Positions 15,501-28,676 are shown, numbered from the stretch's first letter. The stretch is DNA of 64,000 bases from Branchiostoma lanceolatum (GCF_035083965.1 NC_089724.1:13758910-13822909); one strand, 5' to 3'. The notes: generated by a model from the sequence alone, not told the origin. Program-made: numbers and translations.

Positions 15501-18500
15501 ATGGAGCTTAGACCTTACATATTTAACTTCAAAAGTCAACATGAAAGTTTTATGAAATAAACGTGGATTAGTTGAAAAATGAGACATGCGTTAATTGATC
15601 CTTAACGCATACCGACAAACATTTCATATGTATGAAGAGGCTTAAGGTAGTTCCCTACGCCGACACACTGCAGAGAAAACCCTTTTGAAACCATGTCAGT
15701 TTCCGTCTTGTTTCAGTAGTGCAATGACGTCATAGCCACATGCCTGGCATCCATCAATCTATTATACGTGACAAGACCTGATTATAAGCTGGAGTCATAA
15801 CGTGCATGTTATCTGTACTTCCCAGCTGCCATAACGAACAGCCTTTGCGCCCAAGAGTTCCGGCACATCCGTGTCAGCAGTGTAAATAATCAATGGGTTC
15901 AAACAAATCGAACAGGGAAACATAAATCATCACCAAACTTTCAACACGAAACAGGATACAACAATGTTGACGGTGATGAATTACAGCGAGACTTTCAAGG
16001 GGCAGAGATATTTATATTTCCGCCACGTACAAGTATGAATTTTGTGGAAGCTTGGCTTCACACAGGGTCAATTTGCTTATTTGGGAGTTCGGGACCCTCG
16101 CGGCTAGGTCAGCCTGTGCACTTTCCATCAATGTAACATACATGTGATAATGCAACCTTAGATAATCACATTTATATTGCCTATAACACAGCATACAAAG
16201 TCATAGCCAGCAGTCATATCTGCACATACGTTAAGAATAAACTTTTCTCTAGTTGCCGCACCTGAAATCATGTCTTTTAAGACGCCTTGAAAGATAAGCA
16301 TTGTCTTTTTTTACTCGAGACGTTTGCCCAGACAACGAAGACTAAAACGCGACTTCTGACGCTTTTGGAGCAACTTCTGGTGCGTTTGTAGTGACTTTTT
16401 AGTCCTGGCGTGTCTGCAGCAACTTCTGACGCGTCTGTAGCAACTTCTAACGCGTCTGGAGCAACTTCTGACGCTTCCGCATAAGTCGGGTAACTTCCGA
16501 CGCGTCCGCAACAGTCGGGTAGCTTCTCTAGCTCTAATCAAGTCACCCGACAAAAAAGGCTTACAGAATATGAATACGGTATGGTATTATCTAAGACATG
16601 GCACCAGTCGTGACCTGTGAACACGATGACGCCTCCAGATCCAGACACTGCAACCTCTAGTTTAGAACTGTCTGTCTGCTGAAGACTTTCTGAGATAAGC
16701 TCTGCCGGACACAAACAAGAAAGAATCTCAAAGTCAGGTCTTCCATCTAAACCCATAAGTTAGACTGTGCTATTCAATTCAAAGCACTGGCGGACCTTCA
16801 ATCCAATACTTTCCGCATCGGCATCAGCTTTGGACTGAAACGCATAGACGAGACGGCGGTGATATCAGACCACGGAATGACGTCACGTCTTGTCCGAAAC
16901 CAAATGAAAGTTACACCAGCTAACATATGGCTGGTAGCCATGACTAGTACTGGACACTTGTCATGCAATATATCATTTCATATCAGCTTCTACTCTTTGT
17001 TTCATCAGGGGTTGTAAAAGTATCTGATCAAACATAACTTTAATTCATTTGATCATACATACGGTCAACGGCCTACATGACCACCTTATACCTGCAAAAT
17101 GAACCTTTTTCATGTCAACTAAACCTTCTATCGTTCATTATCATCGGAACTACATGACTATCCCAAAATTAAGGTCACCAGACAGTCCTAATGTTGATGA
17201 TATGTCATGTGCAGACACTTACAGTAGCTGGGCACTGTTGGTTCTACCATAACTTCATCCCTGGCATGGGTGCTACAATATGATATCAAGTAAACTCTGA
17301 AGTTTTTCATTTGCAATTTATCAGTTTTTACAGAATTGTTATACAGTCATTGCGTCTCACATTGTCTTTACAATGGGAACTGCTTTAAACATATCGTCAT
17401 CTCATACCATGTACTGAAGTTATCACGCGTCCGTGCGAATGTCGTCTTCACTCCATCAGCTCGTTAGTTAGTTAACCTTGTCGGGCTGACCGCCAAACCT
17501 ACGGGAGACTTGTCAGTTCTACCATTTCTAGAAGTGATCCTTCTTCGGGGCGCAGCCGTCATGTTTCTCCACCCCAGACGGGTCGATAGGACTGCAGGCC
17601 GCACGGCATCAATCTTCATCCCGGCCTGCTTCTTCACGGTTGACCCTTCAATGCCTCGGCAGTCTCGGCGGGACAGGCCGATAGGTTTTACCTCCAGGCA
17701 GAGGTTTTAGAGGGAAGAAAAGAGGCTTTCGTTCGGGGCTTTCCCCGGATGATTCAGAGGGAAGGGTCGTTCGTATATTGATTTTGCAGTCAACGTGTGC
17801 AGTGTGCGAGCCTCACTTATTCATGTGCGGTAACCATGAGAATCATCTTTTCTTCGAGAACTAGTTATCAGGATTTACTAGGTACGCTTTCCATGCATGC
17901 CTCGATCACATGACGGTTTATCTTGTGAGTGCCTATTACTCTACATCTAAATGACATACGACATGTTACATCAACTAAAGCAGTTGCAAAGTCTTTATTT
18001 CATTACACGATGTTATGCTCCCGTTTAAGTTGAACATTTCTATACACTGCGTACTTTGGGGTTTGATTCGTACATTTCCACGTCTATGGTCGCTAACCGT
18101 GACTTATATCGACTGGCATTGACCGCGGGGACACATGGGATGGAGCGGAGGGGGGCTTTGATTGCCAACAATTCATGCTTCATTTCCGCCACAGCCGTGA
18201 CTTTCGGACGAACAGTAGGAGCTGCGGATAGGCCGGATCTAAAAACTATCAGAGTGTGGACTCCAAACATCGCACGTGATCCCCACCCACGCACAGTTTC
18301 TACAACAGTGGATCCACAGATTAATGTCTGGATATACAGATAGATTTTCCACCGACTCTCCACCAGGATTCCATCTGCTTAGTGATGATGATTCGGCGAA
18401 GTGTGTCTATGGTGCCCGGCAACGACATTGAAGCTAAATTCTACGGCTAAAACACAAGATCCTCAAAATCGTTTGTTCGGTTGCCTTCGATCAACACAGG

Positions 18501-21500
18501 ATTTGTGTCTTTGTTTCCGTAGCTGTCATTTTTCCCTTATGAAATATCGCCCCAGCAAGCCAAGGTGTAGACCGTCCATCACCGACACGTGTTCCAACGA
18601 CTACCTCCAGAGCGATGGATTGTTCATGTCAGCAATGCCGGCAGCCAGTTACTGTAGACGGTTTGTCTTTTGCAACCGCAATAACCCCGCTTAAGTTGGC
18701 CTACACGTATGACAAGCACATTAATATCCTATCTCTACTATGGCCGCTCTGGTTGCATATGTGTATATCCAACGTTTTAGCTGACTGTGTAAATTTCATA
18801 TCCCACGTGGTTCAATTTTCTTTTCCGATATGATGTTGAATAAACAGCATATGTTATATGGAACAATTCACAGCGACCAAATTGCATATTATGCTATTCA
18901 TTACGATGTACGATAAACACCTAACAGTACCAAGTGAATATCATTGTAGTCTCAAAACCCCGTTCATATCAAGCCTATCATAGCCGGTTGAATAAATTAA
19001 AAGACTTAACCGACTAATTTAGCCGGCTATCTTAGCCCAATATGAACGCAATTTAACCGACTACATACATGTAAGGGTTTTAGCGGGTTAAATTGAAACC
19101 ACCTCCTGAGTCTCAATGCGTTTGGGGCTAATATTCATTACTGTTACATGAAAAAAATATCCTCAGAAATCATATTCTTTCTATGGAAGAATGTGTAGTA
19201 GTTCTTTATCATTGACGATGACTACTTCCTGCCCACCCCAGTAACAATGACCTGCAGGGTCTGTGGCAGCGCCTGCGCCAGGACGAGCCCGAGCTGCTGC
19301 GGCCGTTTGAAGTGTTCCTGCGGAACGCCATCTGCGAGATCTACGAGATGCAGACCAAGTGTGACAGTGTCGTCCGGAGGTCGGTCCATCAGTCCACGGG
19401 GCTGTGATTGCATTTTGTTTTAGTTTTGTTTCCAGCGGTGGTGACCCTTCTAGACTGCTACACGTACCCAATATACACAAAGCAATTTAATTCACTCCAA
19501 GTTTAGAAATACAGAATTGCGTGCACAAGTAATTCTTGATTCTTATTTTCTCTGATGTTGCTGTGCCTTTTCGTCTATTATTGGTCTTACGATTTAATCT
19601 ACTTTATTGATGTGATTTGTATCTTTTATATAAATGTATGTGTGTATATATAACCTACAGAGATTACGCTTGGTATCTCTTGTATGAAATTCATAGCTGA
19701 TGAATGTTATAAATGCACGAAATCAAACCAATTGAAAAACCTGAAGGCATTTTCTGCCAGTTGTATTATTAAGCTAGGTTAGCATAGCTTCCATTTCAGC
19801 GACTGCTTTCTTGTCCTTTTAACTTTTCTCAATGTCTACTTACCACACAGTAAGTCCATGCTGCACAGTCAAGAGGTGAAGAGATTGTATGAAGAGATGG
19901 AGGTCCAACTGTCCAAGGAGAGGGAGAAGATCAGAGTGGAGGTGTGCTAGTATTCTTAGAATTAACACAAATTCTATTTCATTCTTTAAGCCTGTTTATG
20001 CCTGAAATAGCGTAAGAAATGCCTTCAGATTGTTTATACGTTTACATGATCGTCATAATGATTCTTAAAATAATGTTTTGACCGATAAATAGATATCGGA
20101 TTTCATCTCACGCGCACACATAATCACTTTAATCAAATACTGCCGCTACCGCTGCTGCTGTGGTGCCGCTATAATCCACCGACTGTCAGAGGTACATGTA
20201 TGAACAGGCTTGTCACGTAGGCTTAGCGTATTCATCAGCAGGCGTCTTGTTTCAGGTGGAAGAAAGAATGCGAGTGGAACTTGCCAGAAAACTTGAGGAA
20301 AAGGATGATCAACTTCGAGAACTGAACCAAAGGCGAAAGGAGGTACATTGGAACACATACCATTACATGTACTTTGGAGACCGAAAGTGTTACGTGTGAG
20401 CACAATGAGTAGGTGAAACCATAACGTTATTATGTCTGTTAAGTCCTTTTTGTACTGTTGAACGAATATACATATCTTCCAGGTTCTGGTTGCTGCTATA
20501 TAAGGAAATACAATGTACCATCAATCCCATGCAATAATAATGCGTGTGAAACAATATGATTAATTCAAGTATGATCTCCTAACTGATCATAACTAATGGC
20601 AGTCTGTTGACAAATACGGCCGTCTGTATCTGGCAGGTTAGTTCCAACTGATATTTTGATCAACATTCCATGTTTCTGTTTGTCACCACAGTTAGAACTG
20701 ATGCTGAAGGACCTCGACCACAGAGAAAAAGAAAAGGACAAAAGATACCAAGAGGTAACCACACAGCACTATTCCTAATCAGTTTTATTGTCAAAGATGA
20801 AATATCATTATCGTACAATGCACTTTTTTTGCATATTACAATGATTTCTGATGTAGTATACTAATTATTTATACCTGGCAACCATTAAATGTTTTGAACA
20901 CATGGTTGCAGCTGGAGGGGATGATAGCAGAGCTGACTGTTAAAGAAGCGCAGATCATGAAGGAGAACGAAGTGCTACAGAGGGTACGTCAGCTCACCAA
21001 CACGCACCATGTACACACTTACACACACCGTGTAGATGTTGTCTTTCATGGGAGGCCATGATATATTACATGTTTGCTTGTCCGAGAATGCCGCGTATTG
21101 TAGGTAATTAGGTCAAAACCTGTTGATAGTGGGCCATTGCTGTCCTTGATTTCCATCCTTTTAAATACTACTTTGCATTCCCGATATCATCTAAAACGCA
21201 GACACGTATCATAGATTAGATTTGAAAAAAAAGACAAGTCTCTCATCGGGTGCCATTGGTGTATTTCCAACATTTCTGTTACCGTAACATCTCCACAGGA
21301 AAACTTGAAACTACAAGCCCAGTTGGACGAGTCCCTTCATAGTCTGGAGGAAAGTCAGGAACTCTGCATTCAGATGCAGGAGAAATTACACAAGGAGCGG
21401 GCACTACTGTCCAGGTAGGGTATTGGCTTATTAAGTGACATTCACTCAAGAGAATATTTAGACAGAGAGTTCTTTTGGTGTCGACATGTAATTGTCGTCT

Positions 21501-24500
21501 AGCGGCAAATAAATGTTCAAGATCACTGTGCATTGCGATCCCGTTACACGACATCATGGGAGCTACTAGTGATCTCAGAAGGACGCTGAAGCGGTATCAG
21601 ATGGTCAGATTTAATACAATGATGCGTTTTCACGTTTTCCCATGTTCTAGAGACTTCGAAGACGCGGTCATGGAAAACGAAAGGAAGGCAAAAGAAAGAG
21701 ATGACTTGGAATTCCAGCTACAGAAACTGAAGTACGTAAAACTTCGGAATTTTTTCCAATACTCATCATCAACATTTAACCTTCATGGATTCAGCTCTGT
21801 CAAATGCATGTAGGACTGAAGGCATTTTTCTGGTGACCAAACAGTTGATCCACATTGATTTACTAACCAGTTGATAATACGCAATTGGTAGATATATATA
21901 CGCAACAATCTTAACCTTTAGTCACCAAGCCTATTGTGACTTTTTTCAGACAAAAGATGTCAGAAGAGAGAGCTGATGAGTTGGTAAGTTTTAACTATTT
22001 CATTTTACCACATGCACAGTTGTAACATCACACTTGGTAGTAAAACTCTTAACGTATCCCTACGAAAGTTAGCACGTTCTGCGTGTACGGCATTGCTGAC
22101 ACGGAACAAATTCATACCCTACTACAAAGGCTAATTTCCTTCCCAAGTATCATTGTTCATAAAGTAGATGAAATTTCATTCCTGGACCATAAAAATAAAT
22201 GCTGGAGGTCGTTAAGTACATTCGATCTCCTGCAAGTACTGTGGAGTCGTGCTCACCTTTCAACCTTTGCTTGTTTTTCAGCTTGTTTTGTGTCTTCTAT
22301 AGCAATCAAACATGTATGTCGTCATTTCATATTGGGGCACAACTAGATAATTGCTAATTTGCGTTCAGAGGTGAACACACTTCAGACAACATGGGGCACT
22401 GAGGTACGGAACTACCCTCCCGTCATCCGAGAAGCAGCGGTAACTAATCTCCGCTACCTGCGTCAGAACGTACAAAACTTCACCGAACCGGCAAATCAAT
22501 GCGTGACCCTTGCCCGACCTTGTTTCTACTTCAATGTCAAATACGTCAGTCTGTAGTATTGTGATAGGATTTCTTGAGGAAGATTACGGCCCTTATTCCC
22601 GCAGAACTTCGATTTGCCTGTAGCGTGATTGCTTTGATCTTGAAGGCATCACTCAAGGTGAAAACATCACTACAAAGAGAGGCTGATAGACCTGGGTGTT
22701 TTAAGTTTTTCAGTGGGTGGCTGAGCAGATAGCTATAGTTCGTCGTTGGTGTGTACATCAAGTCCGTTCTTGTTGAATGTTCCGTATTGCTGAGAAGGAC
22801 TTTGGGGCAAAGAAGATACTAAAAAATACGTTCGTCAACACATGAACTACTTTATTCGTCACATCTTAGGCTAGGTTAACTGTATCTTGACACACTTTTT
22901 TTTTAATTGCTTGAAGTTATTCATGTCAATCAGAAAAGCATGCTCCCAACCCGAGAGTTCATCTGCCGTGCAGAGTACTGCCACGCTTTACCATGCCCAT
23001 TTCCGATGTCATATCTATTTTACATACATTGTGATTCACAGATACATGATGGAAAAGATTGAAATGAAACAGAAACCTTGCTAAGAAATGTTGTGGCTTT
23101 AATCATTCCGTTGTTTTTTCAGTCTAAAATCGCGCATGAAGTGGAGTGTGACACAACGTCTCAGGTAAGGACATTCATGTTTAGAATCCATGTCTAAGTC
23201 ATCTGTATAGCATGTATGTAATACTATTGAACTATCTTACTCCAAGTTATGATCAAAGACAAGTGCTATTCTACCGGAGTTCAAAGGCCATGTTGAGCCT
23301 GCGTCTCTTTTGCCGTATCAGCAGAGTAGAAAATTACATAATAATGTATATACGGGCATCCATCAGTATGTTTCCCTCGAATTCTGGCAGTTTTTGTTTT
23401 CTGTCTTTGTGATTTATACTGCTCTTCAAAGGACAGCGTCTGCATGAAAAAATCATACAACGTTTTTGGGGCTCGAGAGGCTTCTTTGCGATTCTCAGAA
23501 GCACTGATGATGTTTACACTGATAAATGCATTGATTACCATATTCTTTCTGAACACCAAACTCTCGTGTCCTACAGACCGTAAGAACACCTGACAGGTGT
23601 TTCAAGATCATCCTTGTGGGGGACTCAGGCGTGGGGAAGACCAGCTTCATCCACAGGTTCTGTAAAAACACCTTCAGCCCCAAGAGACAAGTCACAGTCG
23701 GTACGTACTACAAAGCTATCCAGCTTAAGTTGATTTTTATCGTTTCTTTTTTTTTCAAATTCAAAATAACACAACTGTACATAAAGCACCATCCAACAGA
23801 TAAAATTAAGAAATCATATGATATCACATAAAGTATTCCATATACCACGGTGTTTCTCTAGTCTTAAGGTGATGTTTTGTCTAGTTAAAAAACGTATGTT
23901 TTTTCTTCTTGTATGGATGTACCGAGGTTGATTATCGGTGCTGTGTTTCTACAGGGATAGGGTACTACATGAAGACCATGGTGACGGCAAACACCATCAT
24001 CTCTCTACAGATATGGGACACGGCAGGACAGGAACGGTTCGTACGCTTAGGTTTACTGTGTCGACCAGCACATGACATATGCAGTTTTTATTTTATTCAA
24101 ATTGCAGCAGGCAAAACATGACCACCCAGGCAGCAGTGGCTGATTTTGGGCGTCTGACACAGCACATACAATTACAATGTTGAAAACTACGCATATATAC
24201 AAATAAGGTCACTAACGTACACAATGATTTGATAACAATAATAATAATAGTAGTAGTAATAATAATAGAAATGACAAGGAGGTTAGAGGTTTGAGAGGTC
24301 AGAGGTTAACAATACTAAAATGATTAAAATTTGAAGTAGTTTGGCATGGTAAGTTGACATGGATGGCTTAAATGGAAGGCAATACATGACATATACAGTT
24401 TGGTGTGTATAAGGGAAATAAAACTTATGATTTAAAATACAACACAACAATGAAATCGATTTTTTAGGAAGCTGCATGCATGTCTAATCAAGATTGAGTC

Positions 24501-27500
24501 CAGCACTCCACTCCTAGCTTGTAAAAGCCCATTTGTCCATTTCTGACGTAAACGTGAGGTGGGTTTGGTCAGAACAGGCCGCCAGACGGTGCTTAGCTCG
24601 CACGAACCTGAACTTAGTATTGATTTCCACTAAATCCATTTTGCCAGCCCCTCAGGGCCATTAGGGAGCGAAACGTGGAGTGCTGTGTTTCTTATGCTAT
24701 GGCAATTGGACGGAAACGGTTTAACGAAAAACCCCATTTACACCTAATTACCCACCGTAAAAGACTATTTCTTTAAAGTAATATCCCATGGCATGTGATG
24801 TACAATGTCACTCCTTCCGCGCTTGTAGATCGAATGAAATACCTTGGATCAGTAGCTAGAACCAAACCACAAAAATTGCTTTATACTCATTTCTATTTGG
24901 TGAAATTTGCATCTGTAATACTGTAAATGTTGCAATTTTCGCTGTGGTTTAATGTCCGTGGTTTTTGCGGTGAACTTAAAACCACCGCGAAGAAGGCTTG
25001 TTCAGTCCTCTACCCGCCTACTCATTTTGTTTCAACCGCGAATTTAAAACCACTGGAACGCTCCATATGCATTTTCTACCTATCACGATAATCAAATCAC
25101 CGCGAACTTCAATGTTGTTGCAGTAACATTGGCTTTTAGGAACATTGCCTACGTCTCCTCCCACAGCAGCTTGCCCTGTGTGCACTCTGACTTGTTAATG
25201 GTGTTCCAGGTTCCGCAGCATCCCGAACTCGTACTTCAGAAAGGTGGACGGGGTCATGCTGCTCTACGACTTGACGTGCGAGGAATCCTTCAAGAACGTC
25301 AATAACTGGATGCAGGACATTCAGACCGGGGTAGGGGGCGTTCGTTTTGTGCACATTATTTGAGGAACCGTACAATGCGACAGTCAGATTCTGCCACCTA
25401 GTTGGTTGAAGTCACCACAGAATATTGTTATGTTTCGCCAACGAAACATATTGTTTTTGTCAGGTTTCTTCTTCTTCTTCTTCTCCTTCTTCTTCTTCTT
25501 CTCCTGTCAAATCTTCAAATCGCTTCTTCTCGGTCGTCCGTCGACCAAATTAGCTGAAATTTGGTATGGAGGTAGAGTTTGTGTATACCCCTAGACCCTT
25601 TTAAAAATTTTTCCATATAAGTTTTTTAAATGATTTTATCGAGGTTTTTTGGTCATTTTCCGACAAAAGTCGCACATTATGGCCTCCAGTGCCGTGGTGT
25701 TAAAACCTAAGGACCTGAAATTTGGTTTAGTTGTGCATTGGATATTTACCCAAAGGACCCCATAATTTTTTTGGGTATACACTACTTCAAAATGATTTAT
25801 TTTGCAATTTTTTGATGGAACTTTTGGTTATTTTCTCACAACTAGGTCATCTTGTAACATAAGCCCTCCTACACTTCCCCCAAGTCTGGGAGTTAAAACC
25901 AAGCAGATGTCAGGGGGTACCTCTACTAATGGTATTACAGAAAGTTATATGTACCTTATGTTACATGGTACGGATGTTATATTTGAGATGTAGGTACCTA
26001 TAGGAAAGGTGAATAAACCTGACAATTAATTATGCTAATGAGGACCTAATTTGCATAATGTATGCATAATGTTGTATGTCCCTTACCGTAAAAGCTGCGG
26101 ATGTCATCTTTGAGATGTAGGTACCTTTAGGAAAGACGAACACACCTGGCCATAAATTATGCTAATGACGACCTCATTTACATGATTTATGCGTAAACTT
26201 GTAATTCCCTTACCGGAAAAGCTGCAGATGTCAGATTTGAGATGTACGTACCGTTAGCAAAGGTGATCACATCTGGCCATGAATTATGCTAATGAGGACC
26301 TCATTTGCATATTTCATGCATAAACTTGTATTTCCCTTACCGTGAAAGCTGCGGATGTCATCTTTAAGATGTAGGTACCATTAGGAAAGGTGAATTCCCC
26401 TGGCCAAAAATTATGCTAATGAGGACCTCCTTTGCATAATTCATGCAGAAACTTGTATTTCCCTTACCGTACAAGCTGCAGATGTCATATTTGAGATGTA
26501 GGTAGCTTTAGGAAAGGTGCACACGCCTGGCCATGACATATGCTAATGAGGACCTCACTTGCATAATTTATGCATGATGTTGTATTCCCCTTACTGTAAA
26601 AGCTGCGGATGTCATCTTGAATATGTAGGTACATGTAGGAAAGGTGAAAGCACCTGGACATAACTTATGCTCATGAGGACCTCATTTGCATAAATTATGC
26701 AGGAACTTGGATTTGCCCAGGAGTTATTTTGGGACAGCCCACTTCTTGCATGAGGAGTATGGGCGAAACATCCTGAATTTGCTCTTAAAGCAAATGACGG
26801 CCAGTCTAGTTTACATGAGTTAATTTTCAAGCTCACGTGAAGGTTGGCTACATTTGCATTATATCAAAGTATGCTGCAAAATGAATTATCGTACAGAGAA
26901 GTTGTGATTTGCCCTCAGTTCCAACCCGTAGAATGCGGGCGCCCTCCAGGTTACAGATAATGGGGGTACGCTGTCTAGCCGATTTGACTTTGCAATATAA
27001 CACGGGTTTAGTAGGATTAGGTTCCATTTTAGGCAGTACAGTTCAGTAAAATCTGTGAAATGATCGCATTTAAAGTGCGGTCGTAAAACGCAAACATGAC
27101 CGTGAGATTTTCAAATTAATGACGCTGAACTTTGCAATGCGGGCTTTTAGCAGACCTGTAATCATGTTCCGATCTCCCTGTGTGAATTTACCACGCGGTG
27201 ACAGGAAGTAAGATTAGTCGGAGCTGTATATTCCTGTTCTGTAGTAAATGTCGAGGCTTGTTGTCAACATCGTATTTCAAATTAGAGTGGCTTTGTACTG
27301 TGACTCGAATACTGATAGACTGTAGCTGATACGCATAGATCAAGTTGGCGTCCTAACTCTGAATACCTTTGATGAATAGAAACGTCGTATGTTTCTTTGC
27401 TTACAATATGCATGTCTATATTGTTTGTGTATTTTGTTAAGATCATGATAAAAAATGACTGGGATTAGTTATTTACATCGTTATCTGTATAAATCTTCTA

Positions 27501-28676
27501 AAATCATCGAAAGAATGAACAAATAATTCAATAAAGAAAAGGACACTGAACAACGACACTGCATCAAAAGAAATACAAGTCAGATAACGTATCTAAACAT
27601 GACTATGCTTTTGTAGGTTGATGAAGGGAACGCTACGGCAGTGACAGTACTGGTGGCGAACAAGCACGACCTAGCCGAGAAACACAGAATCGTGAGCGAG
27701 GCTGCGGGGAGAAACCTGGCGAAGGTGTGTTCCGTGTTTATCGTTGAGGACTCGTCAGTCTTCCCCGACGCTTTTTGCCTGCATAGCTGGTAGTCAGAGA
27801 GATGTTTTATCTCCTCGAGCTCGCCCTTACAATCAGTTACCATCTCTCCAGTGATTGTTATTACCCCGTACCTTTTGTTAGGAAAACATCCCGTGTATTT
27901 CTCAATGAAGTAGCCCGTAGATAACTGTTATGAAGGGATCGTTTTACTTCTTTGTCAACGCTACTGCTGACTGCGCCCTGTAGCGTGACAAAATTTCCGA
28001 TTATTCTTATCTGTTATTCCAAACATAAGCAGGCGGTAAATCTGTATTCTGAAAGTAATAAAATTGGATGAAACCACATTCCTGCCTTAAGTAGAAAATT
28101 GATTTCTATTCCGTGCGTTTCAGGAGTACGACGCGTTGTTCGTGGAGACGAGTGCCAAGCTGGGAACAAACGTCGCGCAGTCTTTTGAAATCCTGACAAG
28201 GTGAGTCACGTAAAGCAATCAAGATTCAGAGAAGGACCGCAATCTACCCTCTGTAGTAGGACGTAATGGTTGATGGAAATTAAAATCCTCATATTTCATT
28301 GAGGTTATATGTACAAACATGGCTGTATCCAGGACCCGTCCCTCCGTCTCGGGAGTTGTTGGGACAGACAAAAATTTTAGCTCATCTGTCCACAAAAATT
28401 TGAACTTCATGACATGACATTGATGAAAATTTATTTTTGTAAGATATAATGACAGCAGAATCTAACATGGGCTCCAAAGATGAGTTACATTAACAAATCT
28501 AAAGTTGGATACAGCCCTGTCGCCCCTGTGTACAAATTATGTTTATCCACCTGGTGATATATTCGGGTTAACTTTACAGAAAGCTGCAGGAGAGAGAGGA
28601 CGAGCAGATCAGAAGCCTCCCTATCGACGACAGACAACAGCAGGAGGCGCTCAAGAGAAAGAAGAAATGCTGCTGA
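6530..28676 (+). CDS. CRACR2A: CRACR2A-like EF-hand, coiled-coil and Rab GTPase protein (16 exons)
   Basis: Coding exons: 6530-6945, 19242-19379, 19851-19941, 20256-20342, 20692-20754, 20912-20983, 21299-21414, 21651-21731, 21950-21983, 23123-23164, 23577-23700, 23955-24036, 25210-25330, 27617-27724, 28124-28200, 28580-28676. All introns are GT/AG and all phases agree, giving 582 residues. Residues 15-80 hold two EF-hand units, both imperfect (loops at D27-D38 and D64-Q75). Residues about 140-380 form a charged coiled coil. Residues 381-582 are a Rab GTPase with P-loop GDSGVGKT (395-402), [13 protein letters not shown] and ETSAK, ending KKKCC, a dicysteine end typical of geranylgeranylated Rabs. 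In vertebrates the long CRACR2A form is a Rab that couples calcium entry and vesicle traffic in the cytosol and on membranes. RASEF and Rab44 share the architecture; the segment joining EF-hands to coiled coil looks closest to CRACR2A. Exact orthology is not settled. The start ATG follows a likely acceptor at 6516, so a non-coding first exon is probable. Confidence 0.9.
12150..12235 (+). repeat. Palindrome-headed interspersed repeat
   Basis: A perfect inverted repeat with 15-bp arms (12150-12164 and 12169-12183, loop AGGC) is followed by T/G-rich sequence. The stretch around 12205-12232 recurs almost unchanged at about 13719-13740, sharing the core TTTGTGTCACCGGATGC. The design, a short perfect hairpin followed by a T/G-rich lead, is seen again at 25429 and 62607 in this window. 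Confidence 0.6.
13090..13550. repeat. Tandem repeat, period about 152 bp, three diverged copies
   Basis: Units start near 13094, 13246 and 13398, each opening with CTGCAGTAC, then an A/G-poor stretch containing GAACTTGACCT, then AAAATCATAAAGATCCAT-like sequence and an ending like CTTGAGTTATG. A single related copy lies in the first intron of the aminotransferase-like gene (52555-52735). The short open frames across this region come from the repeat itself. Confidence 0.75.
13560..14000. repeat. Interspersed repeat pair with hairpin
   Basis: A perfect hairpin (CCGAGTAC at 13572-13579, GTACTCGG at 13582-13589) is followed by sequence that recurs about 305 bp downstream: both copies run through ATAACTGAAGA, a GACAGATT core, ATGTTATTT, GCAGGTAG and CAAATTATGCAAATT. 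The ATTATGCAAATT motif resembles the core of the 127-bp satellite at 25930-26720. Confidence 0.6.
16340..16530. repeat. 21-bp minisatellite
   Basis: Degenerate units of about 21 bp with consensus like GCAACTTCTGACGCGTCTG, the clearest being near 16408-16470. Because the unit is a multiple of three, the minus strand stays open as an Arg/Ser/Cys-rich string. I see no splice context or family match that would make this a gene. Confidence 0.7.
18962..19048. mobile_element. Small foldback (MITE-like) element
   Basis: Left arm GTTCATAT...ATAGCCGG near 18963-18986 is matched by the right arm CCGGCTAT...ATATGAAC near 19023-19046 in inverted orientation with a few mismatches. The whole is under 100 bp, so it can only be a non-autonomous remnant. 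Related words (TTAACCGACTA, GCGGGTTAAAT) continue to about 19095. Confidence 0.5.
24236..24268. repeat. AAT/AGT microsatellite
   Basis: Short run of AAT triplets interrupted by AGT triplets, inside intron 12 of the CRACR2A-like gene. Confidence 0.85.
24918..25128. mobile_element. MITE-like element with imperfect terminal inverted repeats
   Basis: The left end (24918-24950, core TACTGTAAATGTTGCAA) is complementary to the right end (25094-25128, core TTGTTGCAGTAA) over about 30 bp with several mismatches. The interior repeats the words CCGCGAA and TTTAAAACCAC. It has no coding capacity. It lies in the intron just before the Rab exon at 25210. Confidence 0.6.
25429..25510 (+). repeat. Palindrome-headed repeat with TTC tract
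   Basis: A perfect 9-bp hairpin (TATGTTTCG at 25429-25437, loop CCAA, CGAAACATA at 25442-25450) is followed by TTGTTTTTGTCAGG and a CTT microsatellite at about 25465-25505. The sequence to about 25620 (AGCTGAAATTTGGTATGGAG) looks like the body of the same element. Same design as the units at 12150 and 62607. Confidence 0.65.
25930..26720. repeat. 127-bp satellite array, about six copies
   Basis: Units recur at exactly 127 bp (GCTGC(G/A)GATGTCAT at 26094, 26221, 26348, 26475 and 26602, with a weaker copy near 25967). Each carries a near-palindrome of about 31 bp around TAATGAGGACCTCATTT whose arms are ATTATGC and GCATAAT, so every unit can form a strong hairpin and carries octamer-like words (ATGCTAAT, ATTTGCAT). 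It lies in intron 13 of the CRACR2A-like gene, between Rab exons. Confidence 0.9.

Larger units (their letters stand above)
6946..19241 (+). other. Long first intron of the CRACR2A-like gene, repeat rich
   Basis: This 12.3 kb intron splits the EF-hand exon from the coiled-coil exons. No second gene with consistent splice phases was found on either strand. It contains the repeat blocks at 12150-12235, 13090-13550 and 13560-14000, the 21-bp minisatellite near 16340-16530, the foldback at 18962-19048 and a G-run at 14147-14160. A CpG-dense stretch at about 14950-15110 and palindromic CRE-type sites (TGACGTCA) at 15725-15732 and 16878-16885 could mark regulatory DNA, but nothing in the sequence proves it. 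Confidence 0.6.

Noticed and set aside
16311-16553. Arg/Ser/Cys-rich minus-strand open frame of 80 codons
   Set aside because: It is produced by a 21-bp minisatellite whose period is a multiple of three; no start context, splice signals or homologue.
18040-18363. Overlapping open frames of about 100 codons on both strands
   Set aside because: Mutual shadows with no splice support, inside the long intron; neither resembles a known protein.
22359-22556. Possible extra coiled-coil exon between 21983 and 23123
   Set aside because: The acceptor-proximal frame hits a stop at once in the required phase, and the protein is not heptad-like.
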